Of a stretch of DNA of 45,423 nucleotides, positions 8,681 to 16,790 are shown one piece after another. A program made the translations under genes and the position numbers. The stretch is taken from the NCBI GenBank assembly GCA_030066195.1, contig JASJCB010000067.1:1-45423 (forward strand), in the 5' to 3' direction. Source of the DNA: Acidobacteriota bacterium. Lineage in GTDB: Bacteria; Acidobacteriota; Holophagae; Acanthopleuribacterales; Acanthopleuribacteraceae. Numbering within the stretch: the first letter of the stretch is position 1; every line of letters starts with the position of its first letter. The notes beneath the pieces are model-generated. The model did no database searches. It saw nothing but the letters and a program-made list of their open reading frames with translations, and had not been told where the DNA came from.

Positions 8681-9811
8681 ATGCATCTTCTTTTGTGCTG
8701 TCTCTTTTTCGCCTCGCCGTCCGAGGCGCCGAAGCGGGTTCGCGACCATGGTATCGTCATCGGCGTCCTGCCCACGGGGGCCCGTAATGCCATCACCGAT
8801 GTGGCCGGTGTGCAGGTGGGTCATGTGACCCTTGTGTCCGGCGACCATATCCGTACCGGCGTCACGGCGATCCTGCCTCACGGCGGCAATATCTTTCAGC
8901 AGAAGGTTCCGGCCGGCATCCATCTGGGCAACGCCTTCGGCAAGCTGGCCGGATACACCCAGGTCAAGGAACTGGGCAACATCGAGACACCGATCGTGCT
9001 GACAAACACGCTCAGCGTGCCCACCGCGGCCAATGCCCTGATTACCTACACGCTTCAACAACCGGTCAACGCCGATGTGCGTTCCGTGAACGCCGTCGTG
9101 GGTGAGACCAATGACGGGCGCCTGAACGATATTCGCGGTCGTCATGTCACCGAGGATCACGTCTTGCAAGCCATTGCCGCGGCAAAGAGCGGTCCGGTTG
9201 CCGAAGGCAGCGTGGGCGCGGGTACGGGGACCCAATGTTTTCGCTACAAGGGCGGCATCGGCACGTCCTCTCGCGTGGTGCCGAAGGACAAGGGCGGTTA
9301 TACGGTGGGGGTGCTGGTGCAATCCAATTTCGGCGGCGTCCTGCAAATCGCCGGCGTGCCGGTGGGCCGCATCATGGGCAACCACTACCTGGCCAGGCGT
9401 CCCAAGGCAACCCCGGACGGCTCCTGCATGATCGTAGTGGCTACCGATGCCCCGCTGACCGCCCGCAACCTGGAGCGGCTGGCCAAACGCGCCATGTTGG
9501 GCCTGGCGCGGACCGGCGGCATTGCCTCCAACGGCAGCGGCGATTATGTCATCGCCTTCTCCACGGCCGAGGGCGTGCGCATCCCCTACCGCCCCGAAAA
9601 CATGCAGCGCGATATTCAGGTCTTGCGCAACGAGGCCATGACCCCCCTATTCCTGGCCGTGATCGAAGCAACGGAGGAAGCGATCCTCAACTCCATGTTC
9701 ACCGCCGAAACGGTGACGGGCAACGGGCACACCACCCCGTCGATTCCCCTGGACAAGGTGCTGCCGATCTTGGAAAAACACGGCGTGCCGATCCGGCGGG
9801 CCGAAAGATAA
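8681..9811 (+). CDS. Secreted P1-family peptidase (DmpA/BapA-like N-terminal nucleophile hydrolase)
   Basis: The protein has 376 residues from the ATG at 8681, which has a strong GGGGGAA site and directly opens a signal peptide (MHLLLCCLFFASPSEA). The in-frame ATG at 8612 would bury that signal. Family signatures include NAITDVAGVQVGH, TGVTAILPHGG, GNAFGKLAGY, GSVGAGTG, KGGIGTSSR and VLVQSNFGG. DmpA-type enzymes self-cleave between a Gly and a Ser, and the new N-terminal Ser is the nucleophile. Here that step fits the Gly-Ser of PDGSCMIVVATDAPL, about 126 residues from the C-terminus as in DmpA. It probably acts as an aminopeptidase or beta-peptidyl aminopeptidase in the periplasm or outside the cell. 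Its natural substrate cannot be told from sequence. Confidence 0.9.
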   Translation: MHLLLCCLFFASPSEAPKRVRDHGIVIGVLPTGARNAITDVAGVQVGHVTLVSGDHIRTGVTAILPHGGNIFQQKVPAGIHLGNAFGKLAGYTQVKELGNIETPIVLTNTLSVPTAANALITYTLQQPVNADVRSVNAVVGETNDGRLNDIRGRHVTEDHVLQAIAAAKSGPVAEGSVGAGTGTQCFRYKGGIGTSSRVVPKDKGGYTVGVLVQSNFGGVLQIAGVPVGRIMGNHYLARRPKATPDGSCMIVVATDAPLTARNLERLAKRAMLGLARTGGIASNGSGDYVIAFSTAEGVRIPYRPENMQRDIQVLRNEAMTPLFLAVIEATEEAILNSMFTAETVTGNGHTTPSIPLDKVLPILEKHGVPIRRAER

Positions 9812-9838
9812 AGTCTGCTTGCAGCAATTAGATTGGAT

Positions 9839-11428
9839 TCATTCTTCCTTTTTTCTATCTTCATGGGTCGAAGACCTTCCTCGGGCAGGAGGAAGCCACG
9901 AGTTGTCTGAGCCTCGGTTGAAGAGTTGGCCGGTATAGGCGATGTCTTGGAAATAGTCGTCCATGGCGGGGGAGAAGGGCCTGGTGCCTCCCAGCATTTC
10001 GGCATTCATTTCCCTATTCCCTGGAAAATCTCTTATGGTTACTCGGTCAGGGTCGGTAGTGAGGAAATCCGAGGAGCGGGATTCCGCCCCAATCGCCTCT
10101 CGATGACCCCTGGATGTCGGCAGGGGTATCCTGGCCATTGCCTCGGGTCCGGTAGCGCCCATGACGGACATTTTGACGCGCTCTTTTTCACGACTTCGAA
10201 TATCCCCGATGGTTCTTTCATCCAGGTTTCCGTATGCATGTTCCATATAGTCGCGGATGAACGGGTGACCTCGCACCGCGGACATGGCGTCGTTGGAGAA
10301 ATTCTCACTGTGTTCCAGCTTGTCCCAACCTAAACGAAGCCCTTCGGGGGCGTGCAGATTAGAGAATAAGTCGGCTCTTTCCCCCGGGGTATTGTCAGAA
10401 TCCATATAGGTGCCGCCTTCATTATTCAGGATCTCCAATCTAGCCAGATCCGAGAGCGCTCCGGCGGCGCCGCCGTTGACACCACCGCTGTCAACGGTCG
10501 GCAGATCCCTCATTGCCCGGCCGAAACGCTCACTGGATTCCGCCAGTTCCTCGACATGGCGGATTCGAACGCCTGCTCTGACAAGACCCTCCAGGTCACC
10601 TCGGGAAACTTTGGCGGAATTGCGATCCAGCCAGAGATTGATTTTGGAACCTCTTGCCGCCTCCGCCCACTGCCCGATACTGCGAATACGATCCGAGGGA
10701 ACCTTACCGCCCAACCAGATGAAATGCATCAACGGGGGAATTTGCCCCCCGTCGCCGGTTAATTTTTCCGATGAAACATCTGGCTTCGCCCGTTCTTGTC
10801 GGGGTAACACCCTGGGACCCGAGCTACGACTCAATCCGTAGGCTCCTCCCAAGAGCGCGGGGACGCCGACCATAGCGGCCAGGGCAATGGGATTGGTAAG
10901 ACCATATGCATAACCCAGTCCGGCCAGGCCGCCGCCGATGATACCACCGCCGAGAAGTCCTCCAAGTCCGGCCCATCCGTTTGCCTGAATGGGTGCGCTT
11001 GATCGAGGTGTTTGACGAACCCGTGTGGGTTCGGCTTCACTCCTCGGGGAAGCTGTATTTTCTTGTCGTTGAATGGGTCCAAGGATTGAACCTGACATTG
11101 GCTTCCATTCAGGCCGAGGCTTCTCCGGCGGGAAGACAGAGGTGTTTGCGAGCCCTCCTTGAAACCTTTCGGCGTGTTCTCTCTTCCGTTCCCAGAATTC
11201 GTCCATCTTTGCCTGTAGCACACCCAGACGCGCCCGCTGATCCGGTGTTATCTCTCCGGTATTTTCCTTGAGCTGAAGGCCGAAGGCCTCGTGCTTATGA
11301 TGCAGAAATAGATCATCCTCAGTTGGCGGTAACCGAGTGCTCCGTGGGGAGGTATCTTCATGGATCTCATCGGCAACAGCCGGTGAGGTGACTTTCGGCA
11401 AAGCAGACTTTTGTTGTTGTCGAGGCAT
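9839..11428 (-). CDS. Putative toxin/effector with TcdA/TcdB-like (GT44) glycosyltransferase domain
   Basis: The protein has 529 residues and no signal peptide. Residues 1-140 are charged, low-complexity and proline-rich, with a helix ITPDQRARLGVLQAKMDEFW. Residues about 150-200 form two glycine-rich hydrophobic segments (GLGGLLGGGIIGGGLAGLG, then an Ala/Leu/Gly helix). The C-terminal ~290 residues match large clostridial toxin glycosyltransferases: MHFIWLGGKVPSDRI at the start of the fold, SDLARLEIL keeping the conserved Asp and Arg, and GGTYMDSD with the DXD metal/sugar-nucleotide motif. Such domains glycosylate host GTPases using UDP-sugars. The leaderless N-terminus and hydrophobic hairpin suggest delivery by an injection system rather than Sec; no such system is in the window. 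A minor concern is whether the N-terminal module is a known sorting domain. Confidence 0.75.
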   Translation of the reverse strand: MPRQQQKSALPKVTSPAVADEIHEDTSPRSTRLPPTEDDLFLHHKHEAFGLQLKENTGEITPDQRARLGVLQAKMDEFWERKREHAERFQGGLANTSVFPPEKPRPEWKPMSGSILGPIQRQENTASPRSEAEPTRVRQTPRSSAPIQANGWAGLGGLLGGGIIGGGLAGLGYAYGLTNPIALAAMVGVPALLGGAYGLSRSSGPRVLPRQERAKPDVSSEKLTGDGGQIPPLMHFIWLGGKVPSDRIRSIGQWAEAARGSKINLWLDRNSAKVSRGDLEGLVRAGVRIRHVEELAESSERFGRAMRDLPTVDSGGVNGGAAGALSDLARLEILNNEGGTYMDSDNTPGERADLFSNLHAPEGLRLGWDKLEHSENFSNDAMSAVRGHPFIRDYMEHAYGNLDERTIGDIRSREKERVKMSVMGATGPEAMARIPLPTSRGHREAIGAESRSSDFLTTDPDRVTIRDFPGNREMNAEMLGGTRPFSPAMDDYFQDIAYTGQLFNRGSDNSWLPPARGRSSTHEDRKKEE

Positions 11429-11552
11429 AAACCGCCTACTTTCGAGCTGATGGAGGCTATTAAACTTGGGTCATTTTTTAAAAGTAGGCCCAAGAATTAA
11501 ATTTGTCAAGTTTGGTTATGGTTGATAAGTCTCACCTGATCAATCAACGAAA

Positions 11553-11580
11553 AACGGGACCGGATGACTCCGATCCCGTT
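11553..11580 (-). terminator. Intrinsic terminator of the FG-GAP gene
   Basis: On the minus strand a 12-nt arm (11580-11569) pairs with its partner (11564-11553) with one mismatch around a four-base loop, and a run of T's follows. It lies 35 nt past the FG-GAP stop codon and before the start of the next minus-strand gene. The rest of the gap 11429-11614 is AT-richer and holds no gene. Confidence 0.85.
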
Positions 11581-11614
11581 CCTATCGATTTTGTTCTGTG
11601 TTCAGAGTTGAGAT

Positions 11615-12748
11615 TTACAGCCCCTGGTAGTAGATAGCCCCGGTGGTGTACCAGCTGTAACAGGATTCATCCAGATCCGCAATGATCGCCGTATCTCGAT
11701 CTTGAATGGCAACCTTCAGGCCGAACCCATTGCCGCCGCTGCCGCCGGTGATCTTGGTTTCGGTGGTGCTTGAATTGGTGATTTCGTAGTGATAGACGGC
11801 GTTGATGAGAGACGTTCCCACCAATACATGGAGTTTGTAGCCATCTTTCTCCACGGCCACGCTGCTGCCGAACGTATCGAGATCCATGCCGTCACTCGCC
11901 AACAGGAAGTCGTCCAGGACGTAGGACGGTGCGTTGTAGGCATAGATGTAAACCGCACCCACGGCATCGCCGTTGTCCACGTAGCTGGGTGCGCCCACGA
12001 CCAGGTATTCACCGTCGTCGGTAATGTTGATTGAGGAACCGAAATCTTCGGTGCTCGTATAACCGGTGAGTTTCTGATGGAGCGGGAAGGTGTAGCTGCT
12101 GTTTGAGAACACCCAGACAGCACCCTCGCCGGAGGTGTCATAGCCGCCCACAAAGAGGAATCCGTTACCGTATTTCAGTTCGCTTACCACCGACAAATCG
12201 GTGGGATAATCGATGGTGGATTGCCAGGCGTAGGAAAAGCTTGTGCCGTAGGAAAGAACATAGGTGTAAATCTGACGGTCCCCGCTTGCGTCGATGATCA
12301 TGGTTCTGCCGTTTACATCGATATGATGACCGAAGTCAGCGTGGGGATTGCTGCCGAAGTAGGGCAGGTTCTGCTTCGGTACATAGCCGTTGCCGGTGTC
12401 GTAGTACATATAGACCATGCCGCCGCCGGATTGGAACGGCGCGCCGACAATCGCAAGTTTTTCTTCGATGGCAACCGAGGCGCCGTAAAGATGAGAGGCA
12501 AAGGAAGGCGTTAATTTCTGGTGCGTTCCGTTCGTCCCCTTGAAGATATACACTTCTCCCTCCAAGCTGTCATGGCCGGGGTTTCCCACGATGATATTGT
12601 CGCCGGAGGTATCCAGGGTAGCTCCGATGATGTCGTCATCATTCGCGGGATTCCAAGGAGAGAAACCGGGACATAGTTTGGTTTGGCCGACGGCCGTTTG
12701 ACTCAGGAAAAGACAGATAATAGAAATCATCACAAGACGATTCAGCAT
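11615..12748 (-). CDS. Secreted FG-GAP repeat (integrin-alpha-like propeller) protein
   Basis: The protein has about 377 residues from the ATG at 12748, which is preceded by GGAG five bases upstream. The upstream in-frame ATG at 12784 lacks such a site. A signal peptide (MLNRLVMISIICLFLSQTAVGQ) is followed by seven FG-GAP-like repeats, for example YGASVAIEEKLAIVGAP, FGSSINITDDGEYLVVGAP and FGSSVAVEKDGYKLHVLVG. Seven repeats predict one closed seven-bladed propeller and leave no room for another domain. Some repeats keep Asp/Asn-rich loops that may bind calcium. It is transcribed alone and ends at a clear terminator. It is a likely cell-surface or periplasmic binding protein; the ligand is unknown. 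Confidence 0.85.
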   Translation of the reverse strand: MLNRLVMISIICLFLSQTAVGQTKLCPGFSPWNPANDDDIIGATLDTSGDNIIVGNPGHDSLEGEVYIFKGTNGTHQKLTPSFASHLYGASVAIEEKLAIVGAPFQSGGGMVYMYYDTGNGYVPKQNLPYFGSNPHADFGHHIDVNGRTMIIDASGDRQIYTYVLSYGTSFSYAWQSTIDYPTDLSVVSELKYGNGFLFVGGYDTSGEGAVWVFSNSSYTFPLHQKLTGYTSTEDFGSSINITDDGEYLVVGAPSYVDNGDAVGAVYIYAYNAPSYVLDDFLLASDGMDLDTFGSSVAVEKDGYKLHVLVGTSLINAVYHYEITNSSTTETKITGGSGGNGFGLKVAIQDRDTAIIADLDESCYSWYTTGAIYYQGL

Positions 12749-12784
12749 AAAATCTCCAAAAAAAAGTGTTTTGCTTGCATTCAC

Positions 12785-13286
12785 AGCCTCTCGCCCTTCA
12801 AGGCTGCGCCGATGTCATTGGTTTGATTTTTTTCGGAAGAAATGTGGCGGGAGGGCGCACTTCTCCCGTTGCCGGAATCCAGGCATAACGGCCTGATGAT
12901 GCCGGTAGTTAGTTAAGGACGCGTCAAGCGATCCGACAGGAAAAACGCAATCTCCGATGGAGGGGGCTCAAAAAATATTTTTTAAACGGATCGACTCAGG
13001 CTGCCCATACCGAAGCTTGATTAACCATGGTTGCGATCGGGGGCTGCTCGACCCCGATCCTGGAAGATACAATCAGCTGGGGGAGCGGGTGGGATGAGTT
13101 CTTCGAGTTTGCCGCTGTGGGCATCATAGATGTTCCCGGAAACAATCAACTCATTGGAAACGTCCTGATGACCTGCCTGGTTGATGGAACCGCTTCTCCC
13201 ATCCTTGAGGCGGTCCCGCGAATCAGGTTATCTACTTGCGCAGGCGACAATCTGTGGACTCTTGCTCCCCCTGTGAGTTAACTTAC
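12785..13286. other. 500-bp gap without a confident gene; possible degenerate coding remnant
   Basis: The left part (12785-13020) should hold the FG-GAP promoter, though no convincing -35/-10 pair was found. It includes a 14-nt A6-TA-T6 palindrome at 12970-12983. On the minus strand at about 13021-13280 one frame reads SPQIVACASR, a stop, then about 60 codons including NELIVSGNIYDAHSGKLEEL. The last string loosely resembles the C-terminal strand of beta-carbonic anhydrases. The middle of that family is missing and the match is too short to call. A plus-strand 84-codon frame at 13027-13281 has no ribosome-binding site or recognisable motif. Confidence 0.25.
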
Positions 13287-13652
13287 TTATTCCGGCATCT
13301 GTGAAGAATGATGCTCTATAATCATCCAGCGTTCGCCATTCCAGCGATATACGAAGGTGAAGCGTGCAGTCACGACGGCACCATCTTTGAACGTAAAGGT
13401 ATAGATGCCTGAGTTGATTGCTAGTTGGCCAAAGGTACGTACGTTTGCCTCATCAATTTTACCCACGGGCCCTTTGGCAAGAAAATGAACAAAATAATCC
13501 TCGATTTCTTCGTGGTTGTGGCGAACCTTATTGGATACGGTCGGAAGCAGGATGGCGTTGCTTTCATAGAGAGTTGCGACTTTTTTGGGTTCTCCGGTCT
13601 GTAGTGCATTATTCCACTCATCGAACAGTGCTGTAATTACCGATTCGCTCAT
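13287..13652 (-). CDS. NTF2-like / SgcJ-EcaC (DUF4440, CaMKII-association-type) protein
   Basis: This 121-residue single-domain protein has the cone-shaped NTF2/SnoaL-like pattern: an N-terminal helix (ITALFDEWNNALQTGEPKKVATLY), a conserved segment ESNAILLPTVS, and C-terminal strands with ARFTFVYRWNGERWMIIEHHSS. The closing W-x-I-x-x-HHSS matches SgcJ/EcaC-type small proteins. AGGAG lies seven bases before the ATG. It follows the bolA-like gene by about 45 nt on the same strand, so they are probably co-transcribed. Members of the fold are enzymes or ligand binders; the substrate cannot be inferred. Confidence 0.8.
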   Translation of the reverse strand: MSESVITALFDEWNNALQTGEPKKVATLYESNAILLPTVSNKVRHNHEEIEDYFVHFLAKGPVGKIDEANVRTFGQLAINSGIYTFTFKDGAVVTARFTFVYRWNGERWMIIEHHSSQMPE

Positions 13653-13697
13653 GTTTGAACTCCTGAAACTTGTTGGCGCCGGGATGGGGAAAGTTGT

Positions 13698-13958
13698 TCA
13701 GCTTTCGCCTTCGCGTTCAGCCCATTGAGCCGGGGAGAAGGTTTTTATTTTCAGGGCATGGATCTGGTTGCTGTCCATCAGATCGCGAAGGGGTTTGTAG
13801 ACGGCCTGGTGTTTTTTTACCCGGCTCATACCTTCAAAGGCATCCGTGGCAATTTCAAGTTCCCAGTAATCGCCGGTGCCTCGCGCATCATCCAATTTCA
13901 GGCGCACATCGGGGAACGCCGCCTTCAAACGCTCGACAATGGTCTCTCCCATGCTCAC
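13698..13958 (-). CDS. bolA: BolA family protein
   Basis: The protein has about 86 residues. I chose the GTG at 13958 because GGGAGGA sits six bases before it; ATG at 13952 and TTG at 13973 are alternatives. The BolA/IbaG core is clear: ERLKAAFPDVRLKLDD, then MSRVKKHQAVYKPLRDLM, then QIHALKIKTFSPAQWAE, ending a typical short BolA. BolA proteins partner with monothiol glutaredoxins in iron-sulphur cluster handling and can bind DNA. The His of the IHAL motif is the usual cluster ligand. It heads a two-gene unit with the NTF2-like gene and is divergent from gltX. Confidence 0.88.
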   Translation of the reverse strand: MSMGETIVERLKAAFPDVRLKLDDARGTGDYWELEIATDAFEGMSRVKKHQAVYKPLRDLMDSNQIHALKIKTFSPAQWAEREGES

Positions 13959-14076
13959 GATAGGTCCTCCCAAGCGGCCCGGCCGCTGATTTGCCCCCTA
14001 TTCTTACAAAACCGGCACTCGCGGGCAAGTTGCAACTTGAACAGCCGGGGTAATTCCCGGTAATTCTCGCCGATGG

Positions 14077-14105
14077 TTGCTCCAATGTGCAAGCCCCGTT
14101 ATAAT
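14077..14105 (+). promoter_or_regulatory. sigma70 promoter of gltX with an overlapping inverted repeat
   Basis: A TTGCTC box (14077-14082) and a perfect TATAAT (14100-14105) are separated by 17 nt, about 36 nt before the gltX start. A perfect 7-bp inverted repeat flanks the -10 box (AAGCCCC at 14091-14097, GGGGCTT at 14108-14114). This could be an operator or a hairpin at the transcript start. Just upstream (about 14027-14041) is a CAAGTTGCAACTTG palindrome. Confidence 0.75.
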
Positions 14106-14141
14106 TTGGGGCTTCGATGAATTGTTTTGGACGAGGTATCC

Positions 14142-15668
14142 ATGTCAGAAGTACGCGTTCGCATTGCACCGTCTCCCACGGGCAGTCCCCATGTGGGAAC
14201 GGCTTATATTGCTCTTTTCAATTATTGTTTCTCAAAATCTCAGGGCGGCTCCTTCGTGCTGCGCATCGAGGACACCGATCAGGCTCGTTCGCGTCCGGAA
14301 CACGAGGCCATGATTCTGGACGCCTTGCGCTGGACCGGCTTGCGTTGGGACGAAGGCCCGGATCTGGGCGGCCCCTACGGCCCCTATCGCCAAAGCGAAC
14401 GCACTGAACATTATGTGAAACACGCCCAAATCCTGTTGGACAACGGCAGCGCCTACAAATGTTTTTGTACCCCCGAGCGCTTGGACCGCTTGCGTAAGGA
14501 ACAAACGGCCGCCGGCGGCAACCTGGGTTATGACGGTTATTGCCTGGGCTTGACACAACAGCAGGTTACCGAAAAGGAAGCCGCCGGTGAATCGTTCACC
14601 GTTCGCCTGAAGGTGCCCGCCGTGGGCGAATGCGTCATCCAAGATCGCCTGCGCGGCGATGTGACTTTTGACTACACCACCATCGACCACCAGGTGCTGT
14701 TGAAGTCCGACGGATTTCCCACCTACCACCTGGCCAATGTGGTCGACGATCATTTGATGAAGATCACCCATGTTATTCGCGGCGAAGAATGGCTGCCCAG
14801 CCTGCCCAAACACATTCTGCTCTATGAGGCATTCGGCTGGCAGGCGCCCGAAGTCATTCACCTGCCCCTGCTGCGCAACGAGGACAAGTCCAAGCTGTCG
14901 AAGCGCAAGAACCCTACGTCCATTCTCTACTACAAAGAGCTGGGAATCCTGCCCGAGGCCTTGATCAATTTCCTCGGCATGATGGCCTACACCCTGCCTT
15001 CCAACCAGGAAATCTTCATCCTGGAGCAAATGGTCGACAGTTTCGACATCGACCGTGTGCACCTGGGCGGCCCCATCTTCGATCAAGCCAAGCTCGGTTG
15101 GGTCAACCAGCAGCATATCGGCGCACTGGCTCCCGAGGCCATTTACGAGCGGCTCGTTCAATGGCGCTTCAACAAGGACTTCTTCATGAAATTGATGCCG
15201 GTCATGGCCCCGCGTATGCACAAATTGGGCGACTTCATGCAGGTCTGCGATTTCATGTTCTATTCCGAGGTCCAATACGATACCGCGTTACTGGCTCCCA
15301 AGAACAAGGAATTGGAAGATACCCGCGACTTCCTGCAGAAATTCATTTGGGAATTGGAAACCCTCCTGAGTTTCGAAAAACCCCATATCGAGCGTGCTTT
15401 CAAGAAGGTTGCCGAAATCCACGGCTGGTCTCTGCGCGAGGTAACGCACGCGGCGCGCGTTTCTATTTGCGGAAAAACGGTCGCGCCTCCGCTATATGAA
15501 GTGATGGCCCTGCTTGGCAGCGATATTTGTCGTAACCGCATGCTGGCGGCCGTCAAAACGGTCGGTGAGTTAGGTAAGAAGAAGATGAAGAAATTCCAAA
15601 GCGCCTGGCAGAAAGCCTCGGCGGATTGGGAAGCATCTCAGGAAGAACCTCCGGCCGAAACCGAATAA
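14142..15668 (+). CDS. gltX: Glutamyl-tRNA synthetase (class I)
   Basis: The protein has 508 residues from the ATG at 14142, which has GAGG upstream; the TTG at 14127 is unlikely. It charges tRNA-Glu with glutamate in the cytoplasm. The nucleotide-binding signature is RIAPSPTGSPHVGTA (HVGT for HIGH), and the second signature is DKSKLSKR (KLSKR for KMSKS). RIEDTDQAR, typical of GluRS, is present, as is the helical anticodon-binding C-terminus. The length fits the family. It has its own promoter and is followed after 15 nt by the ankyrin-thioredoxin gene. Whether it is discriminating or also charges tRNA-Gln cannot be judged here. Confidence 0.97.
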   Translation: MSEVRVRIAPSPTGSPHVGTAYIALFNYCFSKSQGGSFVLRIEDTDQARSRPEHEAMILDALRWTGLRWDEGPDLGGPYGPYRQSERTEHYVKHAQILLDNGSAYKCFCTPERLDRLRKEQTAAGGNLGYDGYCLGLTQQQVTEKEAAGESFTVRLKVPAVGECVIQDRLRGDVTFDYTTIDHQVLLKSDGFPTYHLANVVDDHLMKITHVIRGEEWLPSLPKHILLYEAFGWQAPEVIHLPLLRNEDKSKLSKRKNPTSILYYKELGILPEALINFLGMMAYTLPSNQEIFILEQMVDSFDIDRVHLGGPIFDQAKLGWVNQQHIGALAPEAIYERLVQWRFNKDFFMKLMPVMAPRMHKLGDFMQVCDFMFYSEVQYDTALLAPKNKELEDTRDFLQKFIWELETLLSFEKPHIERAFKKVAEIHGWSLREVTHAARVSICGKTVAPPLYEVMALLGSDICRNRMLAAVKTVGELGKKKMKKFQSAWQKASADWEASQEEPPAETE

Positions 15669-15683
15669 AGCGGAGTGCACCTC

Positions 15684-16709
15684 ATGAAATCCTTTTGCTT
15701 GATCCTTCTGATCATTGTTCCTCTATGGGCTCAAGAAGAAGATCCCAACCGCAAATTGGTCTTTTTGGCGGAAGACGGTGACCTGGACGGCCTGAAGAAG
15801 GCTATCGAGGCAGGCGGTGATATCAACGGCAAGAGCCGTTTCGACATCACCCCGTTACACCAGGCCGCGCGCGAGGGCCATCTGAATATAGTCACCTGGT
15901 TGGTGGATCGGGGAGCGGTCATCGATAACGCGGATTATTACGGTTGGACACCCGCCATGTTGGCCTCCAGTGAGGGACATTTGCCGGTTCTCAAATTCCT
16001 GGCCGAAAAAGGCGCAGACCTGAATGCGGCCGACAAGGAAGGCATCACCGTATTGATGTGGGCTTGCGCCAACTTGCAGATGGATACGGCCGCCTGGTTG
16101 TTAGAACGGGAGGGTATCGACCTGGACGCCCGTGACAATCAAAATCGAGGGCCGTACCAGTTTGTGCACTATTCCGATCACAAAGAACTGAAGACCTTGG
16201 TAGCGCAAAAGACGGGTGTCACCGGCACCCGCAAGAAAGTTCCGCCGAGAGCGCCCACCGAGAGCGGTATCCTAACCCTTGTAGGTCTGGAAGACGGCAA
16301 ACCCATCGATCTTTCCGATTATCGCGGCGAAGTGGTGCTGCTGGACTTTTGGGCAACCTGGTGCAAACCCTGCCACGCGGCGCTCCCCTCGCTACGTTCC
16401 TTCCACAGGAAGTCCCAAAAGAAACCCCTGCGTGTGATCAGTGTCAGCGTGGACAAGAATGCCGAATTGGTTAAGGACTACCTGAAAAAGGAGTCCATGC
16501 CCTGGACCCATTTCATCGATCCCTACGGCAAGGTTTCCCAGGCGGTGTTCAAGGTGCGGGGTTATCCCACCTTCATTGTTTTGGACCATGAAGGGAAAAT
16601 TGCCTATACTGGCCGAGGCTGGTCCCGAGACAGAGCGAGAGAATTGAGCGCCGCCGTGTCAAAACAACTGCGCAAGGCCAAGAAAGCCGGTATCGTAAAA
16701 GAAGGCTGA
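15684..16709 (+). CDS. Periplasmic ankyrin-repeat / TlpA-like thioredoxin fusion
   Basis: The protein has 341 residues from the ATG at 15684 (GGAG eight bases upstream; the GTG at 15675 overlaps that site). A signal peptide (MKSFCLILLIIVPLWA) is followed by four or so ankyrin repeats at about 25-165 (for example DITPLHQAAREGHLNIVTWL and GWTPAMLASSEGHLPVLKFL). A linker leads to a thioredoxin-like domain at about 190-330 with VLLDFWATWCKPC (active-site CKPC) and the cis-proline segment RGYPTFIVLD. TlpA/ResA-type domains reduce or exchange disulphides in the periplasm; the ankyrin part presumably recruits a partner. Such a fusion on one secreted chain is uncommon. It is probably co-transcribed with gltX. 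Confidence 0.88.
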   Translation: MKSFCLILLIIVPLWAQEEDPNRKLVFLAEDGDLDGLKKAIEAGGDINGKSRFDITPLHQAAREGHLNIVTWLVDRGAVIDNADYYGWTPAMLASSEGHLPVLKFLAEKGADLNAADKEGITVLMWACANLQMDTAAWLLEREGIDLDARDNQNRGPYQFVHYSDHKELKTLVAQKTGVTGTRKKVPPRAPTESGILTLVGLEDGKPIDLSDYRGEVVLLDFWATWCKPCHAALPSLRSFHRKSQKKPLRVISVSVDKNAELVKDYLKKESMPWTHFIDPYGKVSQAVFKVRGYPTFIVLDHEGKIAYTGRGWSRDRARELSAAVSKQLRKAKKAGIVKEG

Positions 16710-16716
16710 ACCTTTT

Positions 16717-16759
16717 CCGGGGGAGTTGCATTTGCTCCGCATTTGCCTTCTCCCACCGG
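16717..16759. terminator. Imperfect stem-loop between convergent genes
   Basis: CCGG-GGGAG (16717-16725) can pair with CTCCC-a-CCGG (16750-16759) across one bulged base. It lies between the ends of the ankyrin-thioredoxin gene and the 2H phosphoesterase gene. A short T-run precedes it on the + strand and none clearly follows. It may serve as a shared terminator. Confidence 0.4.
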
Positions 16760-16790
16760 ATGTTCCGCCGTGATTAATATGAGCCGGCTA

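Noticed and set aside
13021..13280. Beta-carbonic anhydrase pseudogene on the minus strand
   Set aside because: Only about 20 residues resemble the family's C-terminus, the central region does not match, and an in-frame stop is present; kept only as a low-confidence note.
13027..13281. Plus-strand 84-codon frame
   Set aside because: No ribosome-binding site or family match; the minus strand shows slightly more protein-like sequence, but that is also too weak to call a gene.
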